A stretch of DNA of 64,000 nucleotides from Nanchangia anserum (lineage in GTDB: Bacteria; Actinomycetota; Actinomycetes; Actinomycetales; Actinomycetaceae): NCBI RefSeq assembly GCF_015240065.1, contig NZ_CP060506.1, positions 1,736,001-1,800,000 of the forward strand. The letters run 5' to 3'. The stretch's first letter is position 1. Each line of letters starts with the position of its first letter. The notes beneath the pieces were generated by a model. It was not told the DNA's origin. It did no database searches and worked only from the letters and a program-made list of their open reading frames with translations. Position numbers and translations under genes: made by a program. Shown here piece by piece: positions 8,791-18,781 of this stretch.

Positions 8791-10659
8791 TTACGACGCG
8801 GCGAAGCGATAGGTCGAGTGCAGCAGCGCGCGACCGCCGTCGGCGCCCTTCGCCCCCTCGACGACGCGTGCCTCGGGCAGCGCCGGATCGGCGTCGCTGC
8901 GGACGACGCGGCCCAGTTCCCACGCGTCGATTCCCGCCTCGCGGGCGATCATGCACACGCGATCGACGGCGTCGGGAGCCACCAGAGCAACCATGCCGAC
9001 CCCCATGTTGAGGGTCTGCTCGAGGTCCCACGCGGGCACGTCACCCAGGCGCTGCATGAGGGCGAAGACCGGCGGCACCTGCCACGTCGAACGGTCGATG
9101 AGGGCGGTGAGCCCCTTCGGCAGGACGCGCGAGACGTTGGCCCCCAGGCCGCCGCCGGTGATGTGCGAGAGCGCGTGCAGGCCCTCGGGACCGACGGCGT
9201 CCAGCTGCTCCAGGCATACCTTCGTGTACAGCCGTGTCGGTTCCAGCAGCTCCTCGCCGAGAGTGCGCGCAAACTCGTCGACGTGGCGCTCGAGGTCCCA
9301 TCCGGCCTCAGCGATGATCGCGCGTACGAGCGAGAACCCGTTGGAGTGCAGACCCGAAGACGCCATGGCGACGACAGCGTCGCCCTCGCGCACCCGATCG
9401 GCGCCGAGCACGCGATCGGCGTCGACGACACCCGTCGCCGCGCCTGCGATGTCGTAGTCGTCCGGCCCCATGAGGCCGGGGTGCTCGGCCGTTTCCCCGC
9501 CCAGTAGTGGGGTGTCGATGGCTGCGCACGCCTCGGCGACGCCGCGCACGATGTCGGCGATGCGCTCGGGGACCACGTGACCGCACGCGATGTAGTCGGT
9601 CATGAGCAGCGGGCGCGCCCCGGTGACGACGATGTCGTCGACGACCATGCCGACCAGGTCCTGGCCGATCGTGTCGTGGATGTCGAGGGCCTGGGCAATG
9701 GCGACCTTCGTGCCCACGCCATCGGTGGACGTCGCGAGCAGCGGGCGGCGCATCCCGGCGAGCGCCGACGCGTCAACCATGCCGGCGAACGCGCCCGAAT
9801 CCGTCACGACACGATCGGAATACGTCGCCGCGACGGCGGCCTTCATGAGGTCAACGGCGCGGTCCCCGGCCTCGATGTCGACCCCGGCCTGGGCGTACGT
9901 GACCCCGCCGCCCCCGACGACGGCCTCACCCTCGCCGAACAGCGCCTCGCGTTCGATCGCGCTCAGCCACAGCTCGTCACCAGCGCGCGCGTTGTACCAC
10001 TCGTGCGCCGGCCCCTCCGGCAGGTAGCGCGACCCGGTGACGGACACGAGCGACGTCAGCGGGGTGAACACGGCCAGGTGGGCGATCGTCAGCTGCTCGT
10101 CCAGCCACGTGGCCGCCCACGCCAGGCCCTCGGCAAGCGTGGCCGCATTGGCCTCGACGTCGCGGTCGTGGATGATGCCCCCGACCGGCGCGGCGATCCT
10201 GCGGGTGACCTCGTCGAGGCGGGCGAGGATCTCCTCGCGCCGGGCCAGCGGCAACAGGTCCGGGGCGTCGGGAGCATGGTGATCGCGCCAGGCGTCGGCG
10301 ACGTCAACGAGGAGGTCGCCGGACTCGCGCACGACGATCGTCCCCGGCTTCTCGGCCTCGTCCAGCAGCACGGGCAGCGTCGTCGGCTCGCCTGGCGACC
10401 AGCGCGGATCGCGGCGATACAGCTCGCGAACAGTCGCGGCGCGAATATCGGGATCGAAGGATTCCTCGGCCGTGGCGAACGTGAACCCGTCGTCGCCACG
10501 CCCGCTCGCCTCGGTCAGGGCGATCGCGTCGGTCAGCCCCAGCAGGCGGCGCGCCAAGACGACGCGGCGGCACCACGGGCACAGGGGCGACACGACGAGC
10601 CGGTACCGGCCCGCCTCCACCGCGAGGTCAGAGGATGAGAAGCGGCCAGTGGGGATCAT
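8791..10659 (-). CDS. purM: GST-like domain fused to phosphoribosylformylglycinamidine cyclo-ligase
   Basis: One open frame of 622 aa. Residues about 254-622 are a complete PurM (AIR synthetase, purine step 5): TYAQAGVDIEAGDRAV, STDGVGTKVAIA, DDIVVTGARPL, GGETAEHPG, SSGLHSNGFSLVR, HITGGGLGANVSRVLP. Residues 1-250 resemble the Xi/omega glutathione-transferase group: a thioredoxin-like fold with CPWC at 27-30 (CPWAHR in YqjG/ECM4), TLPVLLD, VVRESGDLL and a shortened helical domain. The join is a glycine run (VVGGGGV) with no start codon in frame for a separate PurM. A one-base error in that G run could create a false fusion, so the join needs confirming. An AAGGAG box precedes the ATG; purF is 9 nt upstream. 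Confidence 0.85.
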   Translation of the reverse strand: MIPTGRFSSSDLAVEAGRYRLVVSPLCPWCRRVVLARRLLGLTDAIALTEASGRGDDGFTFATAEESFDPDIRAATVRELYRRDPRWSPGEPTTLPVLLDEAEKPGTIVVRESGDLLVDVADAWRDHHAPDAPDLLPLARREEILARLDEVTRRIAAPVGGIIHDRDVEANAATLAEGLAWAATWLDEQLTIAHLAVFTPLTSLVSVTGSRYLPEGPAHEWYNARAGDELWLSAIEREALFGEGEAVVGGGGVTYAQAGVDIEAGDRAVDLMKAAVAATYSDRVVTDSGAFAGMVDASALAGMRRPLLATSTDGVGTKVAIAQALDIHDTIGQDLVGMVVDDIVVTGARPLLMTDYIACGHVVPERIADIVRGVAEACAAIDTPLLGGETAEHPGLMGPDDYDIAGAATGVVDADRVLGADRVREGDAVVAMASSGLHSNGFSLVRAIIAEAGWDLERHVDEFARTLGEELLEPTRLYTKVCLEQLDAVGPEGLHALSHITGGGLGANVSRVLPKGLTALIDRSTWQVPPVFALMQRLGDVPAWDLEQTLNMGVGMVALVAPDAVDRVCMIAREAGIDAWELGRVVRSDADPALPEARVVEGAKGADGGRALLHSTYRFAAS

Positions 10660-10668
10660 CGGAACTCC

Positions 10669-12249
10669 TTATTCGGACGGGTAGGCGTCGCGCGGTGACG
10701 GGGTGACGACGCCGGGGGTGCCGGGGATCGGCGTGCCGGCGGGAATGGCGACGGGATAGTGGCCCGTAAAGCACGCCGTGCACAGGTGATCGGGGTCCTG
10801 CCCGGTCGCGGCGACGAGGTCGTCGACGTCGAGGAACGCCAGCGAATCCGCGCCGATCTGGGCGCACAGGGCGTCGACGTCGAGGGTCGCCGAAGCCAAC
10901 TCGGCGCGCGTGGCGAAATCGATGCCGAAGAAGCACGGCCACGTGACCTCGGGCGCCGAGATGCGCACGTGGACCTCTTTCGCCCCGGCCTCGCGCAGCA
11001 TCTTGACGACGGCGCGCTGGGTGTTGCCGCGCACGATCGAGTCATCGACGACGACGAGGCGCTTGCCCTCGATGGCCTCGCGCACGGGGTTGAGCTTGAG
11101 GCTAATGCCGCGCTTGCGCAGCGTCTGCGAGGGCTGGATGAACGTGCGCCCGACGTAGGCGTTCTTCATGAGGCCCTGCCCGAACGGGATTCCCGATTCC
11201 TGGGCGTAGCCAATCGCGGCGGGCGTGCCCGAATCGGGCGTGGCGATGACGAGGTCGGCCTCGACGGGATTGCGCCGGGCCAGTGCCGCGCCCATCGCCG
11301 TGCGCGCCATGAGCACCGAGCGACCGGCGATCTTCGTGTCGGGGCGAGCGAGGTAGACGTATTCAAACGCGCACCCGTGCGGGGTGGCGGCGGCGAAGCG
11401 GTAGGAATCGACCCCGCGCGCCGAAATAGCGACGACCTCGCCCGGCTCGATCTCGCGAACCATGCTGGCGCCGACGATGTCGAGGGCCGCCGTCTCGGAG
11501 GCGACACACCATCCCGAAGACAGGCGGCCGAGGACGAGCGGGCGAATGCCGTGCGGGTCACGCGCGGCGTAGAGGGCGTCCTCGGTGGCGAACACGAGGG
11601 AAAACGCCCCGACGACGTGGGGCAGGACGTCGAGACACTGGACGAGCAGCGGATCCGTCGGGGCCTCGTCGCCGCTGTCGGGACGAGCCGGAACCGAGCG
11701 GTCATGCTCCAACGCCGACGCCGCGAGCGCCTTAACGACGCCGGGACCGGCGCCCAGCAGCGCCGTGAGGATCGACGTGTCGGTCGTCGCGTCGCGTCGC
11801 GCGCGATCATCCGCGTGGTCCTCGACGATCTGGGTCAGCTCGGCGTGATTGGTGATGTTGCCGTTGTGGGCGAGGGCGAGGTTGGCCCCGTCCGCGGTCG
11901 GGGCCAGGGTGGGCTGGGCGTTTTCCCACGTGTCGGCCCCCGTCGTCGCGTACCGGACGTGTCCGAGGGCGATGTGGCCGCGCAGGGCCGAGAGGTTTTG
12001 GTCGGAAAACACCTGCGAGACGAGGCCCATGTCCTTATACACGAGGATCTTTGAGCCGTCGGCGGCGGCGATCCCGGCGGACTGGGTGCCGCGGTGCTGG
12101 AGGGCGTAGAGGGCGAAGTACGTCATGCGAGCGACGTCTTCGCCGGGAGACCACACCCCAAAGACGCCGCATTCGTCGCTGATCTGGCGGCCGGTTGGCG
12201 CGGGGGTAGTGGAACGGGGGTGAGCGGTGGTCTGCTGAGGCGAATCCAC
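10669..12249 (-). CDS. purF: Amidophosphoribosyltransferase
   Basis: PurF makes phosphoribosylamine from PRPP and glutamine, the committed step of purine synthesis. The 526-aa protein has an N-terminal propeptide-like stretch, then the glutaminase nucleophile Cys27 in DECGVFGVW, GHVRYATTG and LAHNGNI of the class II amidotransferase domain, and the PRPP-binding loop VVVDDSIVRGNTQ in the C-terminal half. The GTG at 12249 is the only start that keeps the glutaminase domain complete. It is followed 9 nt later by the purM fusion gene, so the two form a purF-purM operon. Confidence 0.95.
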   Translation of the reverse strand: MDSPQQTTAHPRSTTPAPTGRQISDECGVFGVWSPGEDVARMTYFALYALQHRGTQSAGIAAADGSKILVYKDMGLVSQVFSDQNLSALRGHIALGHVRYATTGADTWENAQPTLAPTADGANLALAHNGNITNHAELTQIVEDHADDRARRDATTDTSILTALLGAGPGVVKALAASALEHDRSVPARPDSGDEAPTDPLLVQCLDVLPHVVGAFSLVFATEDALYAARDPHGIRPLVLGRLSSGWCVASETAALDIVGASMVREIEPGEVVAISARGVDSYRFAAATPHGCAFEYVYLARPDTKIAGRSVLMARTAMGAALARRNPVEADLVIATPDSGTPAAIGYAQESGIPFGQGLMKNAYVGRTFIQPSQTLRKRGISLKLNPVREAIEGKRLVVVDDSIVRGNTQRAVVKMLREAGAKEVHVRISAPEVTWPCFFGIDFATRAELASATLDVDALCAQIGADSLAFLDVDDLVAATGQDPDHLCTACFTGHYPVAIPAGTPIPGTPGVVTPSPRDAYPSE

Positions 12250-12313
12250 GCGCCCATTGTCGCATACCTCGGCGCAGGCGGCGGGCGCCGTTGGTCCTCC
12301 GCTTCGACTCCGG

Positions 12314-13330
12314 CTAGCGCTGCGCGTCCTCGCCGAGCGTCGACGCGCGCGTCACCAGCGTCGCCGGGACGACGACGGTCGAGGCCGGCTCGCCCGCCAT
12401 GAGGTCGGTCAGCGTGTCGACGACCCGCGTCCCCACCTCGACGAAGGGCTGGCGCATCGACGTCAACGGTGGGCACGCGTAGGCCGAGACGGCCAGGTCG
12501 TCGACCCCGGCGACGGCGACGCGCCCGGGCACGTCGATACCGCGACGCCACAGTCCGTGCAGCACGCCGAGCGCCATCGCGTCGTTCGCCACGAAGACGG
12601 CATCGGGCAGGTCGTCGGCGTAGCGTTCGACGTAGTCCGCGCCGGCCGGGGGCGCCCACGTTCCCGGGTGGAGGCGGCCGGTGACGTCGTCGTGATCGGC
12701 GAGGAAGTCCCGCCAGGCCCGGGCGCGTTCGCGCCCGTCGAACCAGTCGACGGGTCCGGCGATGTGGTCGATGCGGCGGTAGCCGCGCGCATAGAGGTGC
12801 TCGAGGATGTCTCGCGCCCCACCGTACTGATCGACGGCGACGACGCTGATCCTGCCGCTGCCGGTGTTTCCTGCCTCGACGGCAACGACGGGGATAGGCA
12901 GGGCCTCGCGGCGCACGACCTCACCCATCCACTCGTGCGTCGAGATGACAACCATCGCGTCGATGCCGTAGTCGAGCAGGTGGCCCAGCGCCGCGCGGGC
13001 TTCGTCCGGGTCCAGCCCGGCGACGGCCACCTGGGTCGCAAGCCCCTCGCCGCGGGCGGCGCGCTCGATGGCGTCGAGCATCGAGAGGGGGCCATACGAC
13101 GAGACTCCGGTGTGCACGAGTCCGATCGTCTCCGAACGCGCGCGTTTGAGGGCGCGGGCTGACAGGTTGCGGCGATACCCGAGCTCGCGCATGGCCGCCC
13201 GAATCCGTTCGCGCGTGCCATCGGCGACGCGGTCGGGTTCGTTGAGGACGCGCGAAACCGTTTGGGCGGAGACTCCCGCGATGCGCGCCACGTCGGTCAT
13301 CGAGGGGCGGCGGTCGGGAGGGGGCGTCAT
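12314..13330 (-). CDS. LacI-family transcriptional regulator
   Basis: A 338-aa repressor with the N-terminal helix-turn-helix MTDVARIAGVSAQTVSRVLN, the hinge-helix region NLSARALKRARS, and a periplasmic-binding-like sugar domain ending in a dimerisation segment (VFVANDAMALGVLHGLWRRG, VAVAGVDDL). The ATG at 13330 is chosen because the longer frame would run through the tRNA-Leu gene. It is transcribed toward purF but ends 65 nt before it. The effector is unknown. The palindrome upstream of the FGGY kinase has the LacI-type core, so that gene is the likeliest target in the window. Confidence 0.9.
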   Translation of the reverse strand: MTPPPDRRPSMTDVARIAGVSAQTVSRVLNEPDRVADGTRERIRAAMRELGYRRNLSARALKRARSETIGLVHTGVSSYGPLSMLDAIERAARGEGLATQVAVAGLDPDEARAALGHLLDYGIDAMVVISTHEWMGEVVRREALPIPVVAVEAGNTGSGRISVVAVDQYGGARDILEHLYARGYRRIDHIAGPVDWFDGRERARAWRDFLADHDDVTGRLHPGTWAPPAGADYVERYADDLPDAVFVANDAMALGVLHGLWRRGIDVPGRVAVAGVDDLAVSAYACPPLTSMRQPFVEVGTRVVDTLTDLMAGEPASTVVVPATLVTRASTLGEDAQR

Positions 13331-13382
13331 GGCGCCCAGTGTATCGACCTGGCGCGGATCGTCGCGGCGGTGGATACACGTC

Positions 13383-13405
13383 GGCCCCGGTCGATGACCG
13401 GGGCC
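13383..13405 (-). terminator. Hairpin downstream of tRNA-Leu
   Basis: A perfect 10-bp stem (GGCCCCGGTC and its complement) with a 3-nt loop lies just past the tRNA-Leu CCA end on the minus strand. There is no clear T run, so it may be a processing or weak termination signal. Confidence 0.5.
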
Positions 13406-13412
13406 GGTGAGC

Positions 13413-13501
13413 TGGTGCGCGAGGGGGGACTTGAACCCCCACGCCCGGTAAAGGGCACACGGACCTGAACCGTGCGCGTCTACCAATTCCGCCACTCGCG
13501 C
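13413..13501 (-). tRNA. tRNA-Leu (CAG)
   Basis: An 89-nt class II tRNA with a long variable arm. The 7-bp acceptor stem GCGCGAG pairs with CTCGCGC, the anticodon loop TTCAGGT gives CAG (reads CUG), the T arm carries GTTCAAGTC, and the CCA end is encoded in the DNA. Confidence 0.95.
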
Positions 13502-13646
13502 AAGCGCTGACAGGACGACCTGTCGTGCGAACTCCTAAACGGTAGCGCACCCACGCACGCGCGGGCAAATCGCGTTCTCCGTGGCGTCGCCCACACCAAC
13601 GGTGTCCACACCCGTTTCGGCGACCGCTAGGCGGCGTCGCGGGCAG

Positions 13647-13652
13647 TAGACT
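13647..13652 (+). promoter_or_regulatory. -10 element for metK, leaderless start
   Basis: TAGACT ends 8 nt before the ATG of metK and no ribosome-binding site is present, consistent with a leaderless message. Confidence 0.5.
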
Positions 13653-13660
13653 GAGCGGCG

Positions 13661-14869
13661 ATGAGTACTCACGCGCAGCGCCTGTTCACTTCCGAATCGG
13701 TCACCTCGGGCCATCCCGACAAGGTGTGCGACCGCATCTCGGATTCGCTCTTGGATGCGATCCTCACGGATGATCCCGACGCGCACGTTGCCCTCGAGAC
13801 GATGGTGACGACGGGGCTGGTTCACGTCGCGGGTGAGGTGACGACGTCGACGTACGTCGACATGGCCGACATCATTCGCGACACCGTTCGCTCGATCGGC
13901 TACACGTCCTCGGACATGGGCTTCGACGGGACGTCGTGCGGAATCACCCTGTCGATCAATGGGCAGTCGGCCGATATCGCCGCGGGTGTGGACACGTCGT
14001 GGGAGGCGCGCAACCGCAGCGGCTCGGGCGACTGCGACGCCTTCGAGATGCAGGGCGCCGGCGACCAGGGACTCATGTTCGGCTACGCGTGCACGGACAC
14101 GCCCGACCTCATGCCGCTGCCGATCTGGCTGGCCCACCGCCTGGCGCGCCGCCTCGAGGACGTTCGCCGCACCGACGCGCTGCCCGGCCTCTACCCCGAC
14201 GGCAAGACGCAGGTGACCATCGCCTACGAGGGCGACCGGCCGGTCGCGCTCGACACCGTCGTCATGTCGTCGCACCACGTGCGCGGCCTCGACCAGAGTC
14301 AACTGGCGCGCGACCTGCGCACCCACGTGCTCGACCCCGTCCTCGCCGACGCGGCTATCGACATCGACTGCGCCTCCCCACGCATCCTCGTCAATCCCGC
14401 CGGCCCCTTCGAGACGGGCGGCCCGATGGGCGACGCCGGGCTGACCGGGCGCAAGATCATCGTCGACACCTACGGCGGCATGGCGCGCCACGGCGGCGGC
14501 GCGTTCTCGGGTAAGGATCCCTCGAAGGTCGACCGCTCGGCGACCTACGCGATGCGCTGGGTCGCCAAAACCATCGTCGCGGCTGGGCTGGCCCGGCGGT
14601 GCGAGGTTCAGGTCGCCTACGCGATCGGCGCCTCCCACCCGGTCGGCCTGTTCGTCGAGACGTTCGGCACGGGAATCGTTGACGACGAGACCATCGCTCG
14701 CGCCGTCACCGCGACGTTCGATCTGCGTCCGGCCGCGATCATCGAGCACCTCGACCTCAAGCGGCCGATCTACACGGCAACGTCCTCGTACGGCCACTTC
14801 GGCCGCCCCGATTTTCCGTGGGAGGACACCTCGCGCGCCGAGGCGCTGCGCGCGGCCGCCGGCAAGTAG
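13661..14869 (+). CDS. metK: S-adenosylmethionine synthetase
   Basis: MetK condenses methionine and ATP to SAM in the cytosol. The 402-aa sequence shows [16 protein letters not shown] at the N-terminus, [16 protein letters not shown] (the GAGDQG adenosine site), [14 protein letters not shown], the P-loop-like [17 protein letters not shown], and GRPDFPWED at the C-terminus. Length is normal for actinobacteria. It stands alone between divergent and downstream units; the mechanosensitive channel that follows has its own -10 element. Confidence 0.96.
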   Translation: MSTHAQRLFTSESVTSGHPDKVCDRISDSLLDAILTDDPDAHVALETMVTTGLVHVAGEVTTSTYVDMADIIRDTVRSIGYTSSDMGFDGTSCGITLSINGQSADIAAGVDTSWEARNRSGSGDCDAFEMQGAGDQGLMFGYACTDTPDLMPLPIWLAHRLARRLEDVRRTDALPGLYPDGKTQVTIAYEGDRPVALDTVVMSSHHVRGLDQSQLARDLRTHVLDPVLADAAIDIDCASPRILVNPAGPFETGGPMGDAGLTGRKIIVDTYGGMARHGGGAFSGKDPSKVDRSATYAMRWVAKTIVAAGLARRCEVQVAYAIGASHPVGLFVETFGTGIVDDETIARAVTATFDLRPAAIIEHLDLKRPIYTATSSYGHFGRPDFPWEDTSRAEALRAAAGK

Positions 14870-14913
14870 AGCGCACCCACCGGGGTCATCAGGGCGCGCC
14901 CAGACTCGCCACA

Positions 14914-14919
14914 TAGGGT
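14914..14919 (+). promoter_or_regulatory. -10 element for the MscS-like gene, leaderless start
   Basis: TAGGGT ends 7 nt before the ATG at 14927. This favours 14927 over the in-frame GTG at 14918, which lies inside the -10 element. Confidence 0.45.
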
Positions 14920-14926
14920 GGACGCC

Positions 14927-16525
14927 ATGGGCTTGGACTTCATCGCGCACCTGAGTGGGACAGACACCCCCGGTGACGACACCGTCAAGGAGGTCGTCAC
15001 CGACACGATTAACTACGCGATCACGGCCGCCTCGATCGGCGTCGGCATGGTGATCGGTATTGTCGTCGCCGCGCTGCTCATCTACCTGGCCGGCGTCTTT
15101 TCCCGCGGCCATCACGTGACCCGGCGCTTCCTGCGCCACGCGCGCACCCCCCTGTTCGTTGCCATGGCCCTGTGGTTTGGGCACCTGGGGCTGACGACGA
15201 TGCAGGCCGAGGGCCGCCTCTCCGATGCGGCACGGTTGGGCACAATCGATCATGTCCTCGTCATCGCGACCATCATCGCGACGACGTGGATGCTCATCGC
15301 CGGGGCACAGACCATCGAGGACGTGGCTCGCCGCAGCGCCCGCGAGCGCGACCATCAGCGCGCCTCGCGGATGACGACGCAGGCGCAGATGATTCGCCGC
15401 ATCGTCCAGGGGGCGGTCCTCATCCTGGGGGCAGCGGCAATCGCCATGACGTTCCCGGCCGCGCGCACGGCGATTGCCTCGGTTATGGCCTCGGCGGGTG
15501 TCGCCTCGATTGTCGCGACGTTGGCGGCCCAGTCGATGCTGGCGAATATCTTTGCCGGCTTCCAGATCGCGATGACCGATGCCCTGCGCGTCGGCGACAT
15601 CATCGTCGTGTCCGGGTTGGACGGCCCGAAGGTGCAGGGCACGGTCGAGGAGATCACCCTGACCTACGTCGTCGTTCACGTGTGGGATGGGCGGCGCATC
15701 GTCATTCCGTCCTCGAAGTTCACGACGAACGAGTTCGAGAACCTCACGCGCCGCCAGACCGAAATGATGGCCAGCGTCGAGCTGCTCCTCGATTTCCGTG
15801 CCCCGCTGACGCAGATTCGTGCCCACGTCGACAAGCTGCTGGCCGAGACGGATCTGTGGGACGGCAACGACGCAAACGTGCAGGTCACAGGGGCGAGCGC
15901 GGAGACGATCACCGTGCGCATCGTCGTCTCCGCGTCGAATTCGGGCAACGCCTGGGATCTCGGGTGCTGGCTACGCGAGGGCCTGCTGACGTGGATCGCC
16001 CGCGAGGCACCCTATGCGCTGCCGCGGTCGCGCTATCAGCACCTCGACGTCGAGCACATTGAGCGGGACCTGTCCGAGGAGAAGGTTGCGGATTTGGCCG
16101 AGGAGCTGGCGAACATCACGGGTCCGGGGCTGGGGCACGGCCATTCCCGGATCGACTCAGCCCCAAGCGAGGAGGCGGCGGCGCTGCCGACCTCGGTGCT
16201 GCCAGCCGGGACTGAGGAACGCGGCGAGGACGAGAGGACGAGCGATCAGCGCGAGCACCGGGCGCGGTTGCGCGCGGCGAAGTCGCGGGCACGTCGGGCC
16301 ATTCGGCGCCGCTCGATCCTCACTCCGCCGACCACCCGTGACGAGGTAAGCGCGGACGAGACGGCGGTGTTGCCGGCCTCGGAGCTGCCACATCCGCAGG
16401 CCCCGACGACGCACACGACCGGGGATCGCCTGTATTCGGGATCGCCGCGCGCCGACGAGCGGGGGCGGATATTCTCGGGCGAGGCCACCCCTAGCCCGAA
16501 GGAGACCCCGCATGAGCACTCGTAG
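14927..16525 (+). CDS. MscS-family mechanosensitive ion channel
   Basis: A 532-aa small-conductance mechanosensitive channel relative. Four hydrophobic segments lie in the first 200 residues; the last is the Ala/Gly-rich pore-lining helix ([16 protein letters not shown]) followed by the beta domain segment [17 protein letters not shown] and [18 protein letters not shown]. Residues beyond about 400 form a long hydrophilic Arg- and Glu-rich tail absent from the core family. It would release solutes during hypo-osmotic shock. Its 3' end overlaps msrB by 14 nt. Confidence 0.88.
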   Translation: MGLDFIAHLSGTDTPGDDTVKEVVTDTINYAITAASIGVGMVIGIVVAALLIYLAGVFSRGHHVTRRFLRHARTPLFVAMALWFGHLGLTTMQAEGRLSDAARLGTIDHVLVIATIIATTWMLIAGAQTIEDVARRSARERDHQRASRMTTQAQMIRRIVQGAVLILGAAAIAMTFPAARTAIASVMASAGVASIVATLAAQSMLANIFAGFQIAMTDALRVGDIIVVSGLDGPKVQGTVEEITLTYVVVHVWDGRRIVIPSSKFTTNEFENLTRRQTEMMASVELLLDFRAPLTQIRAHVDKLLAETDLWDGNDANVQVTGASAETITVRIVVSASNSGNAWDLGCWLREGLLTWIAREAPYALPRSRYQHLDVEHIERDLSEEKVADLAEELANITGPGLGHGHSRIDSAPSEEAAALPTSVLPAGTEERGEDERTSDQREHRARLRAAKSRARRAIRRRSILTPPTTRDEVSADETAVLPASELPHPQAPTTHTTGDRLYSGSPRADERGRIFSGEATPSPKETPHEHS

Positions 16526-16904
16526 CGATGCCGACTGGCGCGCCATCTTGAGCCCCGAGGAGTATCGGGTGTTGCGCGAGGCGGGAACGGAACGCCCGTG
16601 GAGCGGGGAGCTGCTGGGCGAGGGCCGCGTCGGCATCTATCGATGCCGGGCGTGTGGAGCCGAGCTGTTCCGCTCCGAGACGAAGTTCGAGTCGGGATGC
16701 GGGTGGCCGAGTTTCTACGATCCCGCCGATGCCGCGGTGGCGACGCGCCCCGATTATTCGCACGGAATGGTGCGCGTCGAGGTTCGCTGCGCCGGCTGCG
16801 ACTCCCACCTCGGTCACGTCTTCGACGATGCCCCCTCCACGCCGACGGGGCAACGCTACTGCATGAATTCCGTTGCCCTGACGTTCGAGCCGAAGGATGC
16901 CTGA
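16512..16904 (+). CDS. msrB: Peptide methionine-R-sulfoxide reductase
   Basis: MsrB reduces the R isomer of methionine sulfoxide in proteins. The 130-aa protein has both zinc CxxC pairs (Cys45/48 and Cys93/96), [16 protein letters not shown] and the catalytic Cys117 in RYCMNS. The resolving cysteine found in some MsrBs around residue 60 may be Cys63 in SGCGWPS. It overlaps the channel gene upstream and the next gene downstream, so it is expressed as part of that unit. Confidence 0.95.
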   Translation: MSTRSDADWRAILSPEEYRVLREAGTERPWSGELLGEGRVGIYRCRACGAELFRSETKFESGCGWPSFYDPADAAVATRPDYSHGMVRVEVRCAGCDSHLGHVFDDAPSTPTGQRYCMNSVALTFEPKDA

Positions 16905-16905
16905 G

Positions 16906-17742
16906 ATGCGAATCGTCACGATGAATATCCAGCACGGCCTGCGCGAGGACGCCTCGATCGGCGATCTCGTCGCCGTGGGCCGCGAGGTCGCTGCTCTTAA
17001 CCCCGACGTCGTCGCCGTCCAAGAGGTCGACCATCGCCAGCGCCGCTCGGGGCGGGCGAGCCAGGTCGAGCAGCTGCTTGAGGGGCTGGCGTGGCCGCGC
17101 GAGGGCGGGCACTACTGCGCGTTTTTCTCCGGTTCTGCACGCGGGCTGCGGCTGCCCGCCCTGACCGGCACGCGTGCCACCGGCGTTCCCGCACTGGGCC
17201 GGCTGCTGGATGCGGCGGGGCCGGCGATCGGGGGCTACGGGTTGGCGCTGCTCACTCCCCATCGCGTTCGCCGCGTGATAAGGCGTCGCCTGGGTGCCGC
17301 CCCGGCCCGGCTCAAGCGCTCGGCCAGCGGCGGTGTACTCGGGACCGGCTGGACGGTCGCGGTTGGGCAGAACCGCACGTTCCTCGCCGCCGAGATCGAC
17401 GTCGACTCCCGCCCGTGCCGCGTCGGTGTCGCCCACCTCGAACTCGGTCAGGCCACCGCGAGCGCCCAGCTGTTTGGCGCGTGGCGTCTCCTCAACACCG
17501 ACTGGCCACACCCGGCGTTCTTGGCCGGCGACATGAATCTTCCCGCGCAGACGGTGCGCCAGGTGACGGGCGTGCCCGAGGAGCTGGACGCGTCGGCGCC
17601 GACGTTCCCGGCGACGACGCCGAGGGCCCAGATCGATCACGTCCTGGGTGCCGGTCCCGTCGCGTGCGATGCCGTGGCGACGCATCGCTTCAGTGTCGGC
17701 GACCACCTGGGGCTCATTGCCGATTTCACGATCGGGTCATGA
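16906..17742 (+). CDS. Endonuclease/exonuclease/phosphatase family protein
   Basis: A 278-aa EEP-fold hydrolase: it begins RIVTMNIQHG, has PDVVAVQEVDH (metal-binding Glu), AGDMNL (Asp-Asn catalytic pair) and ends with QIDHVLG and DHLGLIADF (catalytic His). The substrate is not predictable: related proteins act on nucleic acids, phospholipids or phosphoinositides. No signal peptide is visible. The ATG at 16906 gives the standard family start; an in-frame ATG at 16897 overlaps msrB further. The stop overlaps the next start as ATGA. Confidence 0.85.
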   Translation: MRIVTMNIQHGLREDASIGDLVAVGREVAALNPDVVAVQEVDHRQRRSGRASQVEQLLEGLAWPREGGHYCAFFSGSARGLRLPALTGTRATGVPALGRLLDAAGPAIGGYGLALLTPHRVRRVIRRRLGAAPARLKRSASGGVLGTGWTVAVGQNRTFLAAEIDVDSRPCRVGVAHLELGQATASAQLFGAWRLLNTDWPHPAFLAGDMNLPAQTVRQVTGVPEELDASAPTFPATTPRAQIDHVLGAGPVACDAVATHRFSVGDHLGLIADFTIGS

Positions 17743-18620
17743 CGCGACTGTCCCGCCTGGCCGATGCGGTCCCGGCGCCGGGCGTCTACGTCGCGTCGGG
17801 CATCAGCCAATACACGGGGTCGGCGATCGGTGTCGCCGTGTTGCTCGCGGCGATGCCGGGCTATGCGGCGGCATGGTGGCGAGTGGCCATCGGCGCCGCC
17901 GTCATCTGCGCGTGGCGGCGGCCGTGGCGGCGGGGCTTCACGCGCTCGCAGGTCGTCACGTCGGCGCTGTTCGGGCTGTCAATCACGTTGATGAACATGA
18001 CGTTTTACGAGGCGATCGCGCGTATCCCGATGGGAACGGCCGTGTCGATCGAATTCGTCGGCCCGGTCGCGACCGCGCTCATCTTCGGCGGCGGGTGGCG
18101 TGCGCGCGCCGGCGTCGTCGCGGTGGCGGCCGGGGTCGTCTCGATCGGCGGCTTCGGCCTCGACCTGGGTGATCCCACGCAGGCCGCGGGCATGGCGTGG
18201 GCGGTGGCCGCGGGCATCGCGTGGGGTGCCTACATCGTCGGCGGAACGGCGATTGCCCACCGGCGCTCGGGCGTCGACGCGTTAGCCGTCGGCTTAGCCG
18301 CGGGTGCCCTCGTGACCGCGCCGTTCGTCGGTCGCCACATCGGCGACGTCAACACGCCGGAGCTGGCGGTGGCGGCACTCGCCGTCGGCGTGCTGGCGAG
18401 CGCGTTGCCGTTCCCGCTCGAGCAGCTGGCCATGCGGCGCCTGGGGGCCGAGACGATTTCTCTCATGTCGGCGGTGTTGCCGGCGACATCGGTTATCGTA
18501 GGTGCCCTCACCCTGCGTCAGGTGCCCTCACTCGGCGAGGCGTGCGGGATCGTACTCATCAGCTGCGGCATCGCGCTCGCGCAGTGGCGTTCGGGCCTCG
18601 CACGCGGGCGCGGGCGCTGA
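17739..18620 (+). CDS. EamA-family transporter (RhtA-like)
   Basis: A 293-aa inner membrane protein with about ten hydrophobic helices arranged as two EamA repeats. The segments MNMTFYEAIARIPMGTAVSIEF and LEQLAMRRLGAETISLMSAV are typical of the RhtA branch, which exports threonine, homoserine or other metabolites. The substrate here is not known. Start ATG overlaps the stop of the EEP-family gene by 4 nt, implying translational coupling. Confidence 0.86.
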   Translation: MTRLSRLADAVPAPGVYVASGISQYTGSAIGVAVLLAAMPGYAAAWWRVAIGAAVICAWRRPWRRGFTRSQVVTSALFGLSITLMNMTFYEAIARIPMGTAVSIEFVGPVATALIFGGGWRARAGVVAVAAGVVSIGGFGLDLGDPTQAAGMAWAVAAGIAWGAYIVGGTAIAHRRSGVDALAVGLAAGALVTAPFVGRHIGDVNTPELAVAALAVGVLASALPFPLEQLAMRRLGAETISLMSAVLPATSVIVGALTLRQVPSLGEACGIVLISCGIALAQWRSGLARGRGR

Positions 18621-18781
18621 CTCCATCACACGTCCTGGGCCTGTGACGAGTCCACGTTCAGTTTCCTCACGGGTGATTTTTCCCCCGCCGGCCCTGCTGG
18701 AAAGCCCACGCGGACGCTGGCACGATAGAAGCAAGACCGCGCCGCACACGCGGCGCTGACACGACAAGAAGGAGAAGCCAG

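Noticed and set aside
13331-13495. N-terminal extension of the LacI-family regulator
   Set aside because: It would translate through the tRNA-Leu gene; the ATG at 13330 gives a standard helix-turn-helix start.
13535-15826. A 763-aa open frame opposite metK and the MscS gene
   Set aside because: Composition is Arg/Gly/Asp-rich with no motifs, as expected from the antisense of GC-rich codons; metK and the channel are certain.
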